64,000 nucleotides of DNA from Gordionus sp. m RMFG-2023 (taxonomy: Eukaryota; Nematomorpha; Gordioida; Chordodea; Parachordodidae). Shown here in pieces: positions 1-11,463 of this stretch. Each line of letters opens with the position of its first letter. Within the stretch, counting starts at the first letter, position 1. The DNA is taken from positions 2,983,985-3,047,984 of the forward strand of contig NC_088776.1 of the NCBI RefSeq assembly GCF_954871325.1, read 5' to 3'. Below the pieces are notes generated by a model that ran no database searches, was not told the origin of the DNA, and saw only the letters and a program-made list of their open reading frames with translations. The position numbers and the translations under genes were made by a program.

Positions 1-510
1 TATCTAAATTTTAATTTTGCATTTTTAGATCATTTTTTTAAATTTTATTTTTTTTCTTCTTCTATTTCAATTATATATAAAATACTCGTAAACTTTTATT
101 CTAAGTCACTTTTTATCACTCTTAAGTATAAAAGTATAAAAGGCTCAATTCTAGATAATTGCATGATGCATGAATTATTTACATTATTATATATAAATAT
201 ATTATAAAAAAAATTTTAAATATATATTTTTATTGGATCTGATATAAAATTGTCATGTATAAAAAAAATAATATAAACTTGCATGCTATGCTTTTTAGCT
301 ATAATTTACAAATTTGTCTTTTATTTTTTTATTCGTTCTTTGGCCAATACCTAGAACTTCAGCTCAATGCTATTTTGTATTGAACTCGGCAACATATGTT
401 TCATCATTTTCAGTTATTAGATATTAAATCCTGGTGGGTGGTAATAGTTTAAACTTGATATATATACTATTGGTACAACTATTAGGACTTCTTTTAATTT
501 CTATAAAAGC

Positions 511-815
511 ATTGACGATGCAGGAAAACAGCTGGGGACGCCATTTTGATTATCCGTATGGGCACGCCATTTTGATTACCCGTAATCATTATATCAAAAA
601 ATTTTAAAAACGAGAGGCCAAATTTATTTCCTATGTTCTGACATCAAACTTTATCAAAGAATTTGCCTGATCATCGAGATAATATGGAAGCGAGTTTATC
701 AATTTAATAGTAGTTTTGTAACATGAGAATATGAGCTTGTATGGGTTACCAAAATGGCGGCTCCAGCTGATTAGCATTCAACGACCCCTTGGAAATGCAT
801 TATTACGAACGCGTC
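511..815 (+). mobile_element. Family B inverted-repeat element, degenerate copy
   Basis: It starts with a decayed terminus (ATTGACGATGCAGG) followed by AGCTGGGGACGCCATTTTGATT, cut here to its key words AGCTGG and GACGCCATTTTG. It ends with AAAATGGCGGCTCCAGCTGA and CATTCAACGAC. The order of these words matches the intact copies at 23319-23622 and 26447-26696. The outer CCTAGACTG ends are lost. Confidence 0.6.
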
Positions 816-1403
816 TTTTTTTTGATTATAATCTTTATATTTTGCTTTTTCGCCACAAAATAGGTTTGTTATATCCCGATTACCGAAAATCGATGTCGAA
901 TATATTATTTTAATATTTAGATGATATTGTTTAGTATTAAAAGGCATAAATAATAAGAGATGAGGTATGTATGCCATATAACATAGCTGTTAGCAGAGGG
1001 ATAGAGGAGTGGAGAAATTTTGTTTTAGATGAAATGCGTTTCGTTTTTCTACGCTTCATTCGATTTTAAACAGCTGTTTCTTTCACCGCGCTTCCATTTT
1101 TTTTGGACTAGTTTATAACGACTCTTATTTGAAATGATCTTTATTGTGTTTTTTTATGATTACTTTAGAAAGGGTTTCCACGACACGAAAAGGATAAAAA
1201 CTTTATCGAAAATATTTTATCGTAATAGATGAATTGTTTTTTAAGATTTAGTCTAATTTTTTATATTATTTTGCCGAAATGAATTTCGTATTTATACCCC
1301 GAATTTCTTTTTCACGAAACCGTACCACAAAAAAGTTGGTTTATTCATATTAATTGGAATGATTAAGAGTCCAAAAACCGGATTATATTAAATGTAAAAT
1401 AAA

Positions 1404-1559
1404 CAGAGTTGTTAAAAGATACTTTTTAAATGGATCTAGATACAGATACATCGTCTAAAATAATATCTAGATACCGATATTTTATTCGAAAATCTATCAA
1501 GATACAGATACCACATTTTTATATTTAGATACTTGTATCTAGATCCTTTAACAACCCTG
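1404..1559. mobile_element. Family C inverted-repeat element (MITE-like)
   Basis: A 156-bp element with ends CAGAGTTGTTAAAAGATAC and CCTTTAACAACCCTG, which are inverted repeats of each other. The interior is dense in ATCTAGATAC/GTATCTAGAT words. Other copies lie at 9645-9813 and 35002-35143. No coding capacity. Confidence 0.7.
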
Positions 1560-2212
1560 AAAATAAATATATACTAATTTAAAATACGAGTGTTACCCGG
1601 GCTAAAGGTCGAAATAAGCGGGTGAGGGGGTGGCGAAACCTCCTAGAAAAAATCGTAGCTACGCCTATGGTAGGGAAATAATTAGATTCAAGAAAAGGTG
1701 TTTGGAGTTCTTTCGATCCGTTAATTTAATACCGTTACAATTCTATCTTGATTAACGATCTCGCTGATTTCGCTAAACCGAAATATACATCGAGTCTCGC
1801 GGTTAGTGTTGCTAAACGGTTCGATTAGCGGATTTTTTAAAAAAACGCGCTAAATTAAGTGTTGGCCAAAATAATATTACGTATAATACGCCTCGATATA
1901 ACTTCTGCCATCTATGGGAGAAATCTTCGTTGTGCAAATGCAATCCCACTTCCATATTCCAATTTTCTAAATTCAATTCACACAAAAATTTTAAGTTTGA
2001 GTTAGCGATAGTCACCAAAGATACTTTACTACGCTAAATTATAATCAAATTTAAAATTCATTTGCAATTGGTTATATATATTCAGGAAAATTTACCAAAA
2101 TAAGATTTAATAACACGCATGAAAATTCGCCTTTAAAATTCGAATGATATGCCACGCATGTTTTAAAATGAGCTACAAATCGTAATATGCTTAACCTTTA
2201 TACGTGCTTATC

Positions 2213-2478
2213 AATAGTGCTTTTTAAAACGGCTCGTTTTGAGGCGCTAGTTGCAAATGTAACTGTAAGTGGTTATATTTTAAAAATTGTAACTAGTGTA
2301 ACTGTAACTACCAATATTTTTTGAAATGTACTAACTCAATATTTTAGCCAGAAAAATATAAGCCTCGAGATTTGGTTAAAGTATGCCTAGACCTTCGTTC
2401 CTATGAGCAAAGTCTTCAGTCTTGTGTAAGTTTTTTTTTGGGATGAAATATTGAGTTAGCCGTTTTTAAAACACTCCT
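2213..2478. mobile_element. Family A palindromic element, degenerate copy
   Basis: It begins ATAGTGCTTTTTAAAACGGC and ends GCCGTTTTTAAAACACTC. The interior has the family words CTAACTCAATATTTTAGCC, CTCGAGATTTGG, AGCAAAGTCTTCAG and ATATTGAGTTAGCCG. It diverges from the intact copies but keeps the same order. Confidence 0.6.
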
Positions 2479-3355
2479 CATCTAAACCAGTAACCCGTTT
2501 CCCCTTTGGTTTGTTACCGACTCCCCTACCAATCCCTTACTACCCCTCTTCAATTTAATGAGGATCTTCGTCATTTAGAAATACCTAGTGTTGTTTAACT
2601 ACCTAACTTTATGGTCCACTATAAAGCAGCATACCCATATTTTTATCCAAAAATATTTCCAATAAATCTTCGAGTTGAGTCCTCAACTTTAGAAAGCTTA
2701 AGTTCAATTTTTTAGGTTTTAAGATGGTAAAAGTTAGGTAATTATCGTGTTAAATAAATTCTTGATTGACGGGTCTAATTATTTTTCGGGAGTTGTTAGG
2801 TAAGTGTTTGTTTTATATATTTTTTTTTAGAAATTCTCTGCAAAATCTGGTAATTTATAACACCAAAGTAACCCAGCGGAGTCTCTAAGCGCCAAGTCAA
2901 ATTCTATGGTGACAGAGATCGTGGGGATTGGCTATTACTAATATTTTTTAAAAAATAACAGTTTTTTTTAAAATGAGAGTTGAGAGCCATCAAGGCTAAG
3001 AGAATGGTTCGTGGTTCGATTCTCAGCAGGGGGGAATCTATTATTCTTGAATCCACTTATTATCAATTCGAAGTTTAGATATTTCGATGCTACGAGTTTA
3101 GTATACATAGGAAGTTTAGGGGGAGAGTCTATAATATACGGGGTTAGGTTAGACCCTTCGAGACCTAAAATTATTCCATCTACTAGGTCTATGTTTAAAA
3201 GAAGGAATGCCTCCCAAAGTCATCGTATCAATTTTGTTCATTTTTTTATTAAAGTTGTACTACACTATAGTGAAGTTCCCGAAGAAAATTAAATTTTTGA
3301 ATTATATTTACACAAGAATTGTCCCAAAATTTGGTGATAACCTTTAACATTTAGG

Positions 3356-3542
3356 TAGTGTTGTTAAAAGGCTAAATCAATATTTCCGCCATGAAAATAT
3401 TGTCTAAGAAGCTTCGAGATCTTGTTAATAGATGCCAAAATCTTGGTTTCATCTAATGAGCAAAATCTTCAGGATGGCATTATATATTTCTGGATAAAAT
3501 ATTGAGTTAGCTAATTTTGAAAAATCGATTTAACCACACTAG
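3356..3542. mobile_element. Family A palindromic element
   Basis: It runs from TAGTGTTGTTAAAAGGCTAA to CGATTTAACCACACTAG. The two halves are near-inverted copies, with ATGAAAATATTGTCTAAGAA and AGCAAAATCTTCAGG in the core. It is a non-autonomous foldback element with no open frame. Confidence 0.75.
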
Positions 3543-3687
3543 AGATAGGGGGTTAAGTGAGGTAATACGGCAATTGGCTCCTGGGGGATATAAAATATGC
3601 CTGTTCTATGATACCTATTTTTATGTTTAGGTGGGTACATAGAAATAAATTGCATGTAATTTATTTAACATTATTTCTTTCCATCCT

Positions 3688-3688
<1 letters not shown>

Positions 3689-3759
<71 letters not shown>

Positions 3760-3761
3760 TA
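3689..3761. repeat. (CTTT)n microsatellite
   Basis: An almost pure run of CTTT units. The apparent Ser/Phe/Leu-rich open frame across it is an artefact of the repeat. Confidence 0.95.
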
Positions 3762-4167
3762 CATTAAAAAAATTAATTCAAAATGTAACATTATAATGTG
3801 AATCGCGTTTTGCCTTTTTCATCTTTTTTATTAATTAAATAGTAGATTAATCGTATTAGAAAATAACTTAATATAGTTAACCGATTTCTAAAATTAAATA
3901 ATTCACTAAATAGCGCAATTTAATTTTATCATTAAGATAACTTATCACTTTATATTTAGGAAACTCCATATCGGACCTATTCGAAACCCGGTTCCCTTCA
4001 ACCGGAACCGAATATGTTTATTAAAAACCCGAACTCGATAAAAAACGTGTTCCTAATCTTATGGGGTTATTTCGAATCAGTAAATTGATAGGACTTTTTA
4101 AACCGGGGTAGGTTTGGGCTGCAAGTTACTCATAAGCTATATTATCAAATTTTGGGATTTCGCGGGG

Positions 4168-4346
4168 TTCTAACCCTAGTGCGGCGTTAAACGACAAACG
4201 GGTCGACCCAATGTTTTCAGCCAAGAAAATATTACGCAAGCCCTAGAGAGATTTTGCTCATAGATGGGCGGAACGGTTTTGGACATCTATTAGCAAAATC
4301 TCAAGGCATTGCGTAATTTTTTTTGATTGGCGTTTTTAACAACACT
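4168..4346. mobile_element. Family A palindromic element
   Basis: It starts AGTGCGGCGTTAAACGAC and ends GCGTTTTTAACAACACTAC. The interior has GTTTTCAGCCAAGAAAATATTACGCAAG, shortened here to its key words TTTTCAGCC and ATTACGCAAG, with their mirror ATTGCGTAAT about 100 bp on. Confidence 0.7.
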
Positions 4347-4606
4347 ACGCATTTATTTTTAAAAAAATCAAGGGGGGTTAATTTTTTTTAAAAATCATTT
4401 TTTTTATAAAAGATTCGCCCGAAGAAACAACGCGCGTGAATAATGGTCATCATCAACCGCGTACGCGGATATTGAAAAAGGGATTATTTTATTTAAAAAA
4501 ATCAAATTTTGATTTATATAATTCATGATAATACTTAACAAACTAACAAGAATACTTATGTTAATCCATTATTAAAATAACAATATATATATATCGTAAA
4601 TAAAAT

Positions 4607-4745
4607 ACATTCTCTATAAATGCCATTCTCTATAAATTTCAAATGACATAAATGACATTCTCTATAAATGACATTCAAATGACATAAATGACATTCTCTA
4701 TAAATGACATTCTCTATAAATTATATTCTCTTATAAACGATATTA
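4607..4745. repeat. Tandem repeat, core unit GACATTCTCTATAAAT
   Basis: Six or more imperfect copies of a unit reading GACATTCTCTATAAAT, mixed with a variant CAAATGACATAAAT. The array decays at its right end into ATTATCTATAATCATTG. No coding or promoter sense is apparent. Confidence 0.8.
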
Positions 4746-5443
4746 TCTATAATCATTGTTTTCTCTGTAAAAGTTTCTATGTAATTGTTTTCTCTGTAAT
4801 GACGGGATACCGTAAATAATTTTGATAAAATATAACCACCTATCCTTAATTCTCGAGCGAGAATTTGAATTTTTTGAAAATCATTTAACGAACGCAGGTT
4901 TTTTTTAAAAAAATTTAAAAATACCCGCTAAAAAATATACACATTTCCGGCAAAAAAAAAGAGAAGAGAATTTTAAGTTTCATCCCAAATCCGAAACGTG
5001 AGAATTTTGGAGATAAATCGTTATTATTACAAAGAAAAACTAAAGAAAAATATTTTAAATAATAATAATAATTTATTTTCACGCCCTACTTAGAGAAGAG
5101 ACTTTAAGAATATATAATAAATGATTATTGTATATTAAGATTTGCCCTATAAGTAGGGTCCTTTAAATACGAGGTAAATAGACTTCGGGAAATAGATTTC
5201 TGCTGGTATCAAGATCCCTGCACATATAGTAAGTGTCAAAGAGACCAGATTAATATTTTAGCTAAAAATAATATTACACTAATAAGCGTCGAGATTTGGT
5301 GAATAGATTGTCCAGGCGTTTTTTTTTGCCAGCTTATACGAGCAAAAATTTTTAGGATTACATAATGTTATTTTGGTTATCTTAATCGGGCCATTTATTC
5401 TTTTTTAAATAGACCAGAATCGGACTTTTAAACAACACTTATT

Positions 5444-5790
<347 letters not shown>

Positions 5791-5899
5791 AATAATAATA
5801 AAAAAAAATTGAAGGTGAAAGGTAAAGAGATTAATTAAAAACATATTATCAGAGATGCAAATTATTAAATAAGTATGACGTAAAGGCAAATCACGATGT

Positions 5900-5907
5900 G
5901 TCAGTAG
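5900..5907. repeat. Left 8-bp target-site duplication of the hAT element
   Basis: GTCAGTAG directly abuts the left inverted repeat of the hAT element. The identical 8-mer lies at 7992-7999 against the right end. Eight bases is the duplication length known for hAT transposons. Confidence 0.85.
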
Positions 5908-7991
5908 CATTGGCGTACGCAGCGGGGGGCGGAGACAGGGGGACAAATCCCCCCCCCCCCCCGAAAAGCCAAAAAATGCAGATGCCGGATATATTTTTCA
6001 AAAATATTTTTGTTTAGAGTGTTGTGCAGATTTAATTTAAAACATCATATTTTTTAATTCGTTTGTAAATAAAAATTTTAACTTGTAAAAATTGATAAGA
6101 ATATATAAATATGTTATTTTAACAACTTTTTACAAGTCAAATAATTTTATTTTCAAATAAATTAATAAGTATGGAAATGTTTTGAATTAAATTTACACAG
6201 TATTATATTAATTTATATTTGTTAATATTTATTCCTATCTCATATTAAATATATATTTAATTACATTTATTATCACATTAGTGTATCAATTAATTTCGAT
6301 TTCAAGTTTTCCGTCGTAATATTATCTTATTATTTTCAAATTTTTAGTGGCGTAATATTTATCTACCATTTTTAAATTTCTAGTCAAATAATAATTATTC
6401 TGAAATTGTCCATCAGGGAGAAAGAAATTGCAACCTTGTCCTACGAGATAAAGTCTCCGCCATCAAGCAGTAACAGCTTTTATAGAGTTAGAAGAGCCGA
6501 TTATTTGCTATTACTGACATATCACAATGGCCTAAATAAAATTTTTCCTTAGAAGCAAAAAAATTATTGGATTCAATGCTTATTTCAAATTTTTTTCTCA
6601 TTAGAATGTACAACTATTTTATGTATTACTTTTCAAAAACATGATGACTTGATTAAAAAGATGAGAATAGCGGAGAGAATTTTATTAGAATTCAAGGAAA
6701 TTAGGGCTAATTTTTATGAAGAATTTCATATTTTATATGTTATTGTTAAGTCAAAAGGAGAGCTATACGTGTTTAATATTTGTCTCATTCGACTTGCAGC
6801 AAGGCAAGCTCATAGTTAAAACATTAATATAGGATCAGTAGAAGAGTATATCTTAGATACAAATACATTTATAAACCAAATAAATGAATGGTTTTTAATT
6901 CATTATGCAGCACTTACCAATCTGCAAATATTATTTTCATAAAAGCCTTCCTAAACCTTTTTCAGATGGTGATTGAAAAAAAAATATTTGTTGGATTTTT
7001 ATCATGAAGATGTTAAAGTATCTTATGATGCCTTATGAGCTGAATAACTATGTTTATAAGATTAACTATTGTTGATACAGTCCCAAAAAAGGCTATGGAT
7101 GCTCTGCATTATTTCAAACACATTTTAGATTATATTCCCAATGTATTAAAAGGGTTTATATATATTAGCAACTCTTCCCAATAGTAAACTAATGAGAGAA
7201 CATTCTCTTTTTTAAGAAGAATAACAGAGCCCTGCAGAAGTACCATTTGCAGGGCACGACCCGAATTTTTTTAAAGATTTTTACGGCTAAGCTCAATTTT
7301 CAGGCCCGGCCCGGATTTTTTAAAAATAAATTATATTTATTTTTGATTTTTATTACTATTAATAACGATTTCAAATATAAGGCTGTTTTAAAAAATACAG
7401 TCCTGCCTGGGTGTTTTTTAAAAAATAATTAAGGCCCGGCTTGGGTGTTTTTTTAAAAAAATTCAGATCCGGCCCGGGTGTTTTTTTAAAAAAAATTAAA
7501 ATACTGTCCGGCCCAGGGGCCTACAGGTCTCTGAAAAACATACCAAGAAGTACAACATCTGAAAGTGGATTGAAAGGTTTAGATCTTTTGAATATTCATA
7601 GGCATTTGACAACAAGCAAGGATGAGATAAATGAAAAATTAGCTCAATCCCAACGAAGATTGGATTTTACATTGTAAATATATAACACACAAAATACAAT
7701 TATTCTCTAAGCTTTTTGTATATTAATTTATATTTCTAACATTTAAATTTTTTTATACTTTATATATATAAACTTTATAGCTAAAAAAAATTCAAATTTC
7801 TATTTTGGGTCATTTAAGTGATTCTTTACATATAATTTTTTTATAATTCACCACATTAATTTAAAATTGTGTATTAGAAATAGTTATTAGTCCTAATAAA
7901 TGTAAGCTTGATATTTTTAAAAAACAATAATATTTCTTAAAAAATTTTATTATCCCCCCCCCTCCAGACTAAATTCCTGCGTACGCGCCTG
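5908..7991 (+). mobile_element. hAT-superfamily DNA transposon, decayed, with intact ends and target duplication
   Basis: The element is 2084 bp. Left end CATTGGCGTACGCAG and right end (read inward on the minus strand) CAGGCGCGTACGCAG are inverted repeats, followed by G/C homopolymer runs at 5926-5962 and about 7950-7966. Coding traces on the plus strand fit a hAT transposase. Near 6840-6940 is EYILDTNTFINQINEWF, resembling the mid-region of ZMYM/Tip100-like transposases. Near 7185-7225 is NERTFSFLRRI, and at 7530-7677 LKGLDLLNIHRHL through RRLDFTL, resembling the hAT dimerisation domain. A GGCCCGG-rich repeat (about 7226-7526) interrupts that domain. The reading frame is broken many times and no transposase could be made. 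The Tip100/ZMYM-like assignment is from remembered motifs. Confidence 0.85.
7226..7526. repeat. GGCCCGG-rich dispersed repeat inside the hAT element
   Basis: Four to five clusters of GGCCCGGCCCGG or GGCCCGGC, each followed by a T-run and an A-run, in otherwise AT-rich DNA. It splits the hAT dimerisation-domain remnant. Similar clusters occur at 9209-9370, 13055-13385, 13735-13815 and 27310-27450. Confidence 0.65.
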
Positions 7992-7999
7992 GTCAGTAG
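7992..7999. repeat. Right 8-bp target-site duplication of the hAT element
   Basis: GTCAGTAG, identical to 5900-5907, immediately follows the right terminus GCGTACGCGCCTG. Confidence 0.85.
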
Positions 8000-8236
8000 T
8001 TTTTGGTAAGGGTAGGGAAGACCGGGGATAAGTGACCAAGCTTTTTTTTTGCTATCGCGACTTAAACGATTTAAAGAATGTCTTTTTTAATCGAATAAAT
8101 TTAAACGCGAATGTGTAGCCCGAATATAGATATATAAAGATAATTAATTGGGATTATCTCGAGTGAAAATTATTATTTTCTTCTTAGCTAATCAACCATC
8201 TCGTCCTCTTATACGTTTTATTTGAAAGGTTAAGCT

Positions 8237-8464
8237 TAGTGTCGTTAAACGGCTCGTTTTAAGCAGATTTTTTAAAAGCGGATAACTCAACATTTCATCC
8301 AGAATAATATTGAGCAAGTCTGTAGATTTCGTTTGCAGAAGGAACAAAGGTTTGGACAATCTATTAGCGAAATTTCGCGAAGCTTAGGCAATATTAATCT
8401 GGCTAAAATATTGGGTTAGCCGTTTTTAGAAATCGTCTCAAAACGAACCGTTTAACAACACCAG
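8237..8464. mobile_element. Family A palindromic element, near full length
   Basis: One of the best copies, 228 bp. It starts TAGTGTCGTTAAACGGCTCG and ends AACCGTTTAACAACACCAG. The interior reads AACTCAACATTTCATCCAGA on one side and TCTGGCTAAAATATTGGGTT on the other, so most of the element can fold back on itself. Confidence 0.85.
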
Positions 8465-9208
8465 TTAAGCTGTATATTTCCGAAAGAAATTCTAGGTATA
8501 AATTTGATGGGTTTTCTTTTAAAAAGCTATGAAACTAGGTTTGACTTAAAATCTGTCCAAAAATGGGGCTAAAAAATAGAACAATTACTATTTATTTCGG
8601 AAAAGTGTTAGATTTGCCCCAAAAAATCTTAAAACTGTTGGATTTCCTGCTCTATAATTGGGCAAAATTTCATGTCTATCTCTATTTCTATTGATTAAAA
8701 TTTATTATAAAATAAATAATTTTATTTAAAAAACAATTTAATTTAAATTTGTATAATTTAATATCTTTGCAAATATTTTTCCATATTTGAAATTAAAAAT
8801 TCTCTATATAAATATAAATCAAAACATTTTTTTTGGAAATTCTTAAGGTTGAAATTCAAAAAAATGGGATCGCTGGAAACGCCCCGGTCACTCATACTCT
8901 GATTTTTTAAAAAAAGAAGATTTTGATTCCAAATTCCTGACCATTTAAAACTATATATAGTCTTGTTAAAACGGCTCATTTTGAGTAGATTTTTAAAAAA
9001 CGCCTTACTCATTATTTTTTTTTCTTTCTTTCTTTCTTTTTTTCTTTCACAAATTTTTACTCTCTCGGGAATATTATCATTATATCTATCCCGAACTAGT
9101 ACATACAAACATGTTTCAATAAATCATCACAACACTGTAATAGCAAATTTAATAATTATTTGAATTATCGGGTGTTTAATTTATTATAAAACTATTTGAT
9201 TTTGGTCA

Positions 9209-9370
9209 GAGATCAGCAGACGCGGCCTTAAGCCCGGCCCGGCCATATTTTAATTTTTTTTAAAATTTATCCGGGCCTGGGCCTCATATTTTAAAACTAA
9301 AGCTGTAAAATCGAAAATTAAATAAAATATATTTTAAAAAAAATCCGGGCTGGGCTTGAAAATTATTTTT
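9209..9370. repeat. GGCCCGG-rich dispersed repeat
   Basis: AAGCCCGGCCCGGCC, TCCGGGCCTGGGCC and ATCCGGGCTGGGCTTG, separated by AT-rich spacers. It is absent from the matching position of duplication copy 2, so it arrived after the duplication or was lost from copy 2. Confidence 0.65.
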
Positions 9371-9644
9371 TTTTAAGATTCCACTATTATTTTATTATAA
9401 ATTAAAAAAAATTATTACGTTAATAACGATATTTTACATTAACATCCTACAAGTTATTCAATTTAAATGAGATGATTACTATATTATAAAATTAATTACG
9501 TAATTTAGATTAGCAAAATTTTGATTTTAATAAAATTTATTTTGAAGCATGGAAAAATAACCGCTGTAAAATTTACGAAAATTAGTAAGGCGGAAAAAGC
9601 GCTAGTACAAATAAAATTGAAGCGAATGAAACTCTGCAGATTTG

Positions 9645-9813
9645 CAGGGTTGTTAAAGGATCTAGATACAAGTATCTAGATCCTGTATCTATATACAAAA
9701 ATGTGGTATCTGCATCTAGATAGATTTTTGATTAAAATATCTGTATCTAGATATTATTTTAGAGGATGTATCTGTATCTAGATCCATTTAAAAAGAATCT
9801 TTCAACAACTCTG
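9645..9813. mobile_element. Family C inverted-repeat element (MITE-like)
   Basis: Opposite orientation to the copy at 1404. It starts CAGGGTTGTTAAAGGATC and ends AATCTTTCAACAACTCTG, with repeated ATCTAGATAC-type words inside. It lies in the part of duplication copy 1 that copy 2 lacks. Confidence 0.75.
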
Positions 9814-10361
9814 CAGATTTGTAAAGATTTTTAAAACTAGTAAAGCGCTGTTACAAAGGAAATTGAAACGAATAAAACGCGGGAGATTCGCAGATATTTT
9901 TAAGGCGAGTAAAGCGCTATTAAAAAAATATATAAAGCGAGTAAGTCGCTTGATATTTGAATATTATCAGAGCGAGTAAAACGCTATTACAAAATTTAAT
10001 TGAGCGAATAAAACGTTAATGTAAATAAATTTAGACAAATTTTTGGGATAAAAATTATTTATTAAACATTATATTTTTATTCTGTTTATTATTAGAAAAT
10101 AAAAGTAAATTATATAGAAATAGGAAATTGATACATTAATATACTAATATCTGAGATAAAATTATAAGGAAATCGAAATATATAGAAATAAGAAATATAT
10201 AGAAATAAGAAATATATAGAAATAAGAAACCTGTCACCTCATGTTTTCTAACATGTCATTTATTTTCAAGTTTTTATTTTATAAATAAGAATATATATGA
10301 AATATATTTAAAAACAAATTCAGTCAATCAACATATAAAAATAATAAGATTAAATATTGGC

Positions 10362-10379
10362 CCGCAAGCGGGCGTCATA
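10362..10379. repeat. GC hairpin module, copy 1
   Basis: GCCCGCAAGCGGGC is a perfect 6-bp stem with a 2-base loop, flanked by ATTAAATATTG and GTCATATATT. Related copies are at about 15315, 22520 and, reversed, 24420. It stands out as a GC island in AT-rich flanks. Confidence 0.7.
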
Positions 10380-10744
10380 TATTATAATATTATATTATTT
10401 AGATGATTAATTTTATTTTTAAAAAAAATTGAAAAAAAATAATCAATAATTTTATACATCGATCAAATAGTGGGTCTTTTAAACCGAACCGAACCGCGAA
10501 AACGAACCGTTATAATTTTCTGAACCGTAACCGAACCCTTATAAAGTTAATATTAAAAGAGCGAACCGAACTGTTACAAATATTTTGAATCGTTTATAAA
10601 CCTTTTCATGACGGTTTTTTTAAAAAAATAATTAATTTTTAAATTATTAAACCTAAATTTTGAAATTTTAATTTTTCTTGGGGAGCAATTTAAATATATG
10701 ATTTAAAATTAGAATATTTTTTTTTACATCTTCATATTAATAAA

Positions 10745-11335
10745 ATACCCCAAAAATCATATTTTTAGTGGTTAATTCATATTCAAAGTGGATAGAATAT
10801 GCAGAGGTACATGGATATGCCACAAAATTTGTCATTAAGAAATAACAGAAATAGTGTCTGATGGAGATCCAGCCTTCATATGTGATGATTTTAAACTTTA
10901 TGCTGAGTCACAAACCCACAATACATTCTTGCTCCACTGTATCATCCCAACTCGAATGGACAAGCTGAGAGAATGGTAGCAATGGTTAAAAATTGAAGTA
11001 AAAAGGCTGGAAAACATAAAGACGAGAATTATATGTCTCAGTTATATTATCTTAATTCTCGCGACCGTGAATGCGCGTTACTCCTTAGGAGTTATTTCTT
11101 GGTCGAAGAACCAAGGTTCCGCTAGATTTGTTAAAATTAAAGGAAAAAAAACGTAATATAATCCTGGGGTATACCAAAGTGGTTAGGTTTAATGTGGAAC
11201 AAAATATATGGGCTCGTTTATTAGACAGTAAAAATAAAATAAAATGGAGAAAAAAGGGTAATATAGCAGAAAATGGGGCTGCGAAATTGAATCGTATAGA
11301 GTTTGAGCGGTGCTAAGGCACAACGATCATAATTA
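10745..11335 (+). mobile_element. Fossil LTR retroelement (Ty3/Gypsy-type) integrase region, copy 1
   Basis: Plus-strand traces of an integrase core are visible (key words VSDG, FCAESQT, YHPNSNGQ, ER), followed by a downstream basic segment. This is a pol-gene fragment. No gag, protease, reverse transcriptase or LTR pair could be recognised beside it. It is clearly broken, with several interruptions, and old. It lies inside segmental duplication copy 1; the sister fragment is at 15715-16325. Confidence 0.7.
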
Positions 11336-11395
11336 AAGCCAGGGAATAAACATACATATAATGATTTATTTTATGTTTGCGGAATATATTTATAA

Positions 11396-11397
11396 AT

Positions 11398-11461
<64 letters not shown>

Positions 11462-11463
11462 AG
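11396..11463. repeat. (GAAA)n microsatellite
   Basis: A pure GAAA run inserted just after the integrase fossil. It is missing from the same place in duplication copy 2. Confidence 0.95.

Larger units (their letters stand above)
1..3355. other. Gene-free AT-rich stretch with short transposon relics
   Basis: No open frame here has coding character; those present are short and AT-driven. The stretch holds a degenerate family B element (about 511-815), a family C element (1404-1559) and a degenerate family A element (2213-2478). The remainder shows nothing I can name. Confidence 0.6.

Noticed and set aside
3011-3292. Plus-strand open frame of 93 codons
   Set aside because: No motif, no splice context and no neighbours that support it; probably chance.
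3960-4110. AACCGAACC-type patches as telomere-like repeats
   Set aside because: Units are irregular and not in register; they look like a dispersed repeat.
4607-4745. Regular 16-bp repeats as a CRISPR-like array
   Set aside because: Units are contiguous with no unique spacers, and the DNA is eukaryotic; it is an ordinary tandem repeat.
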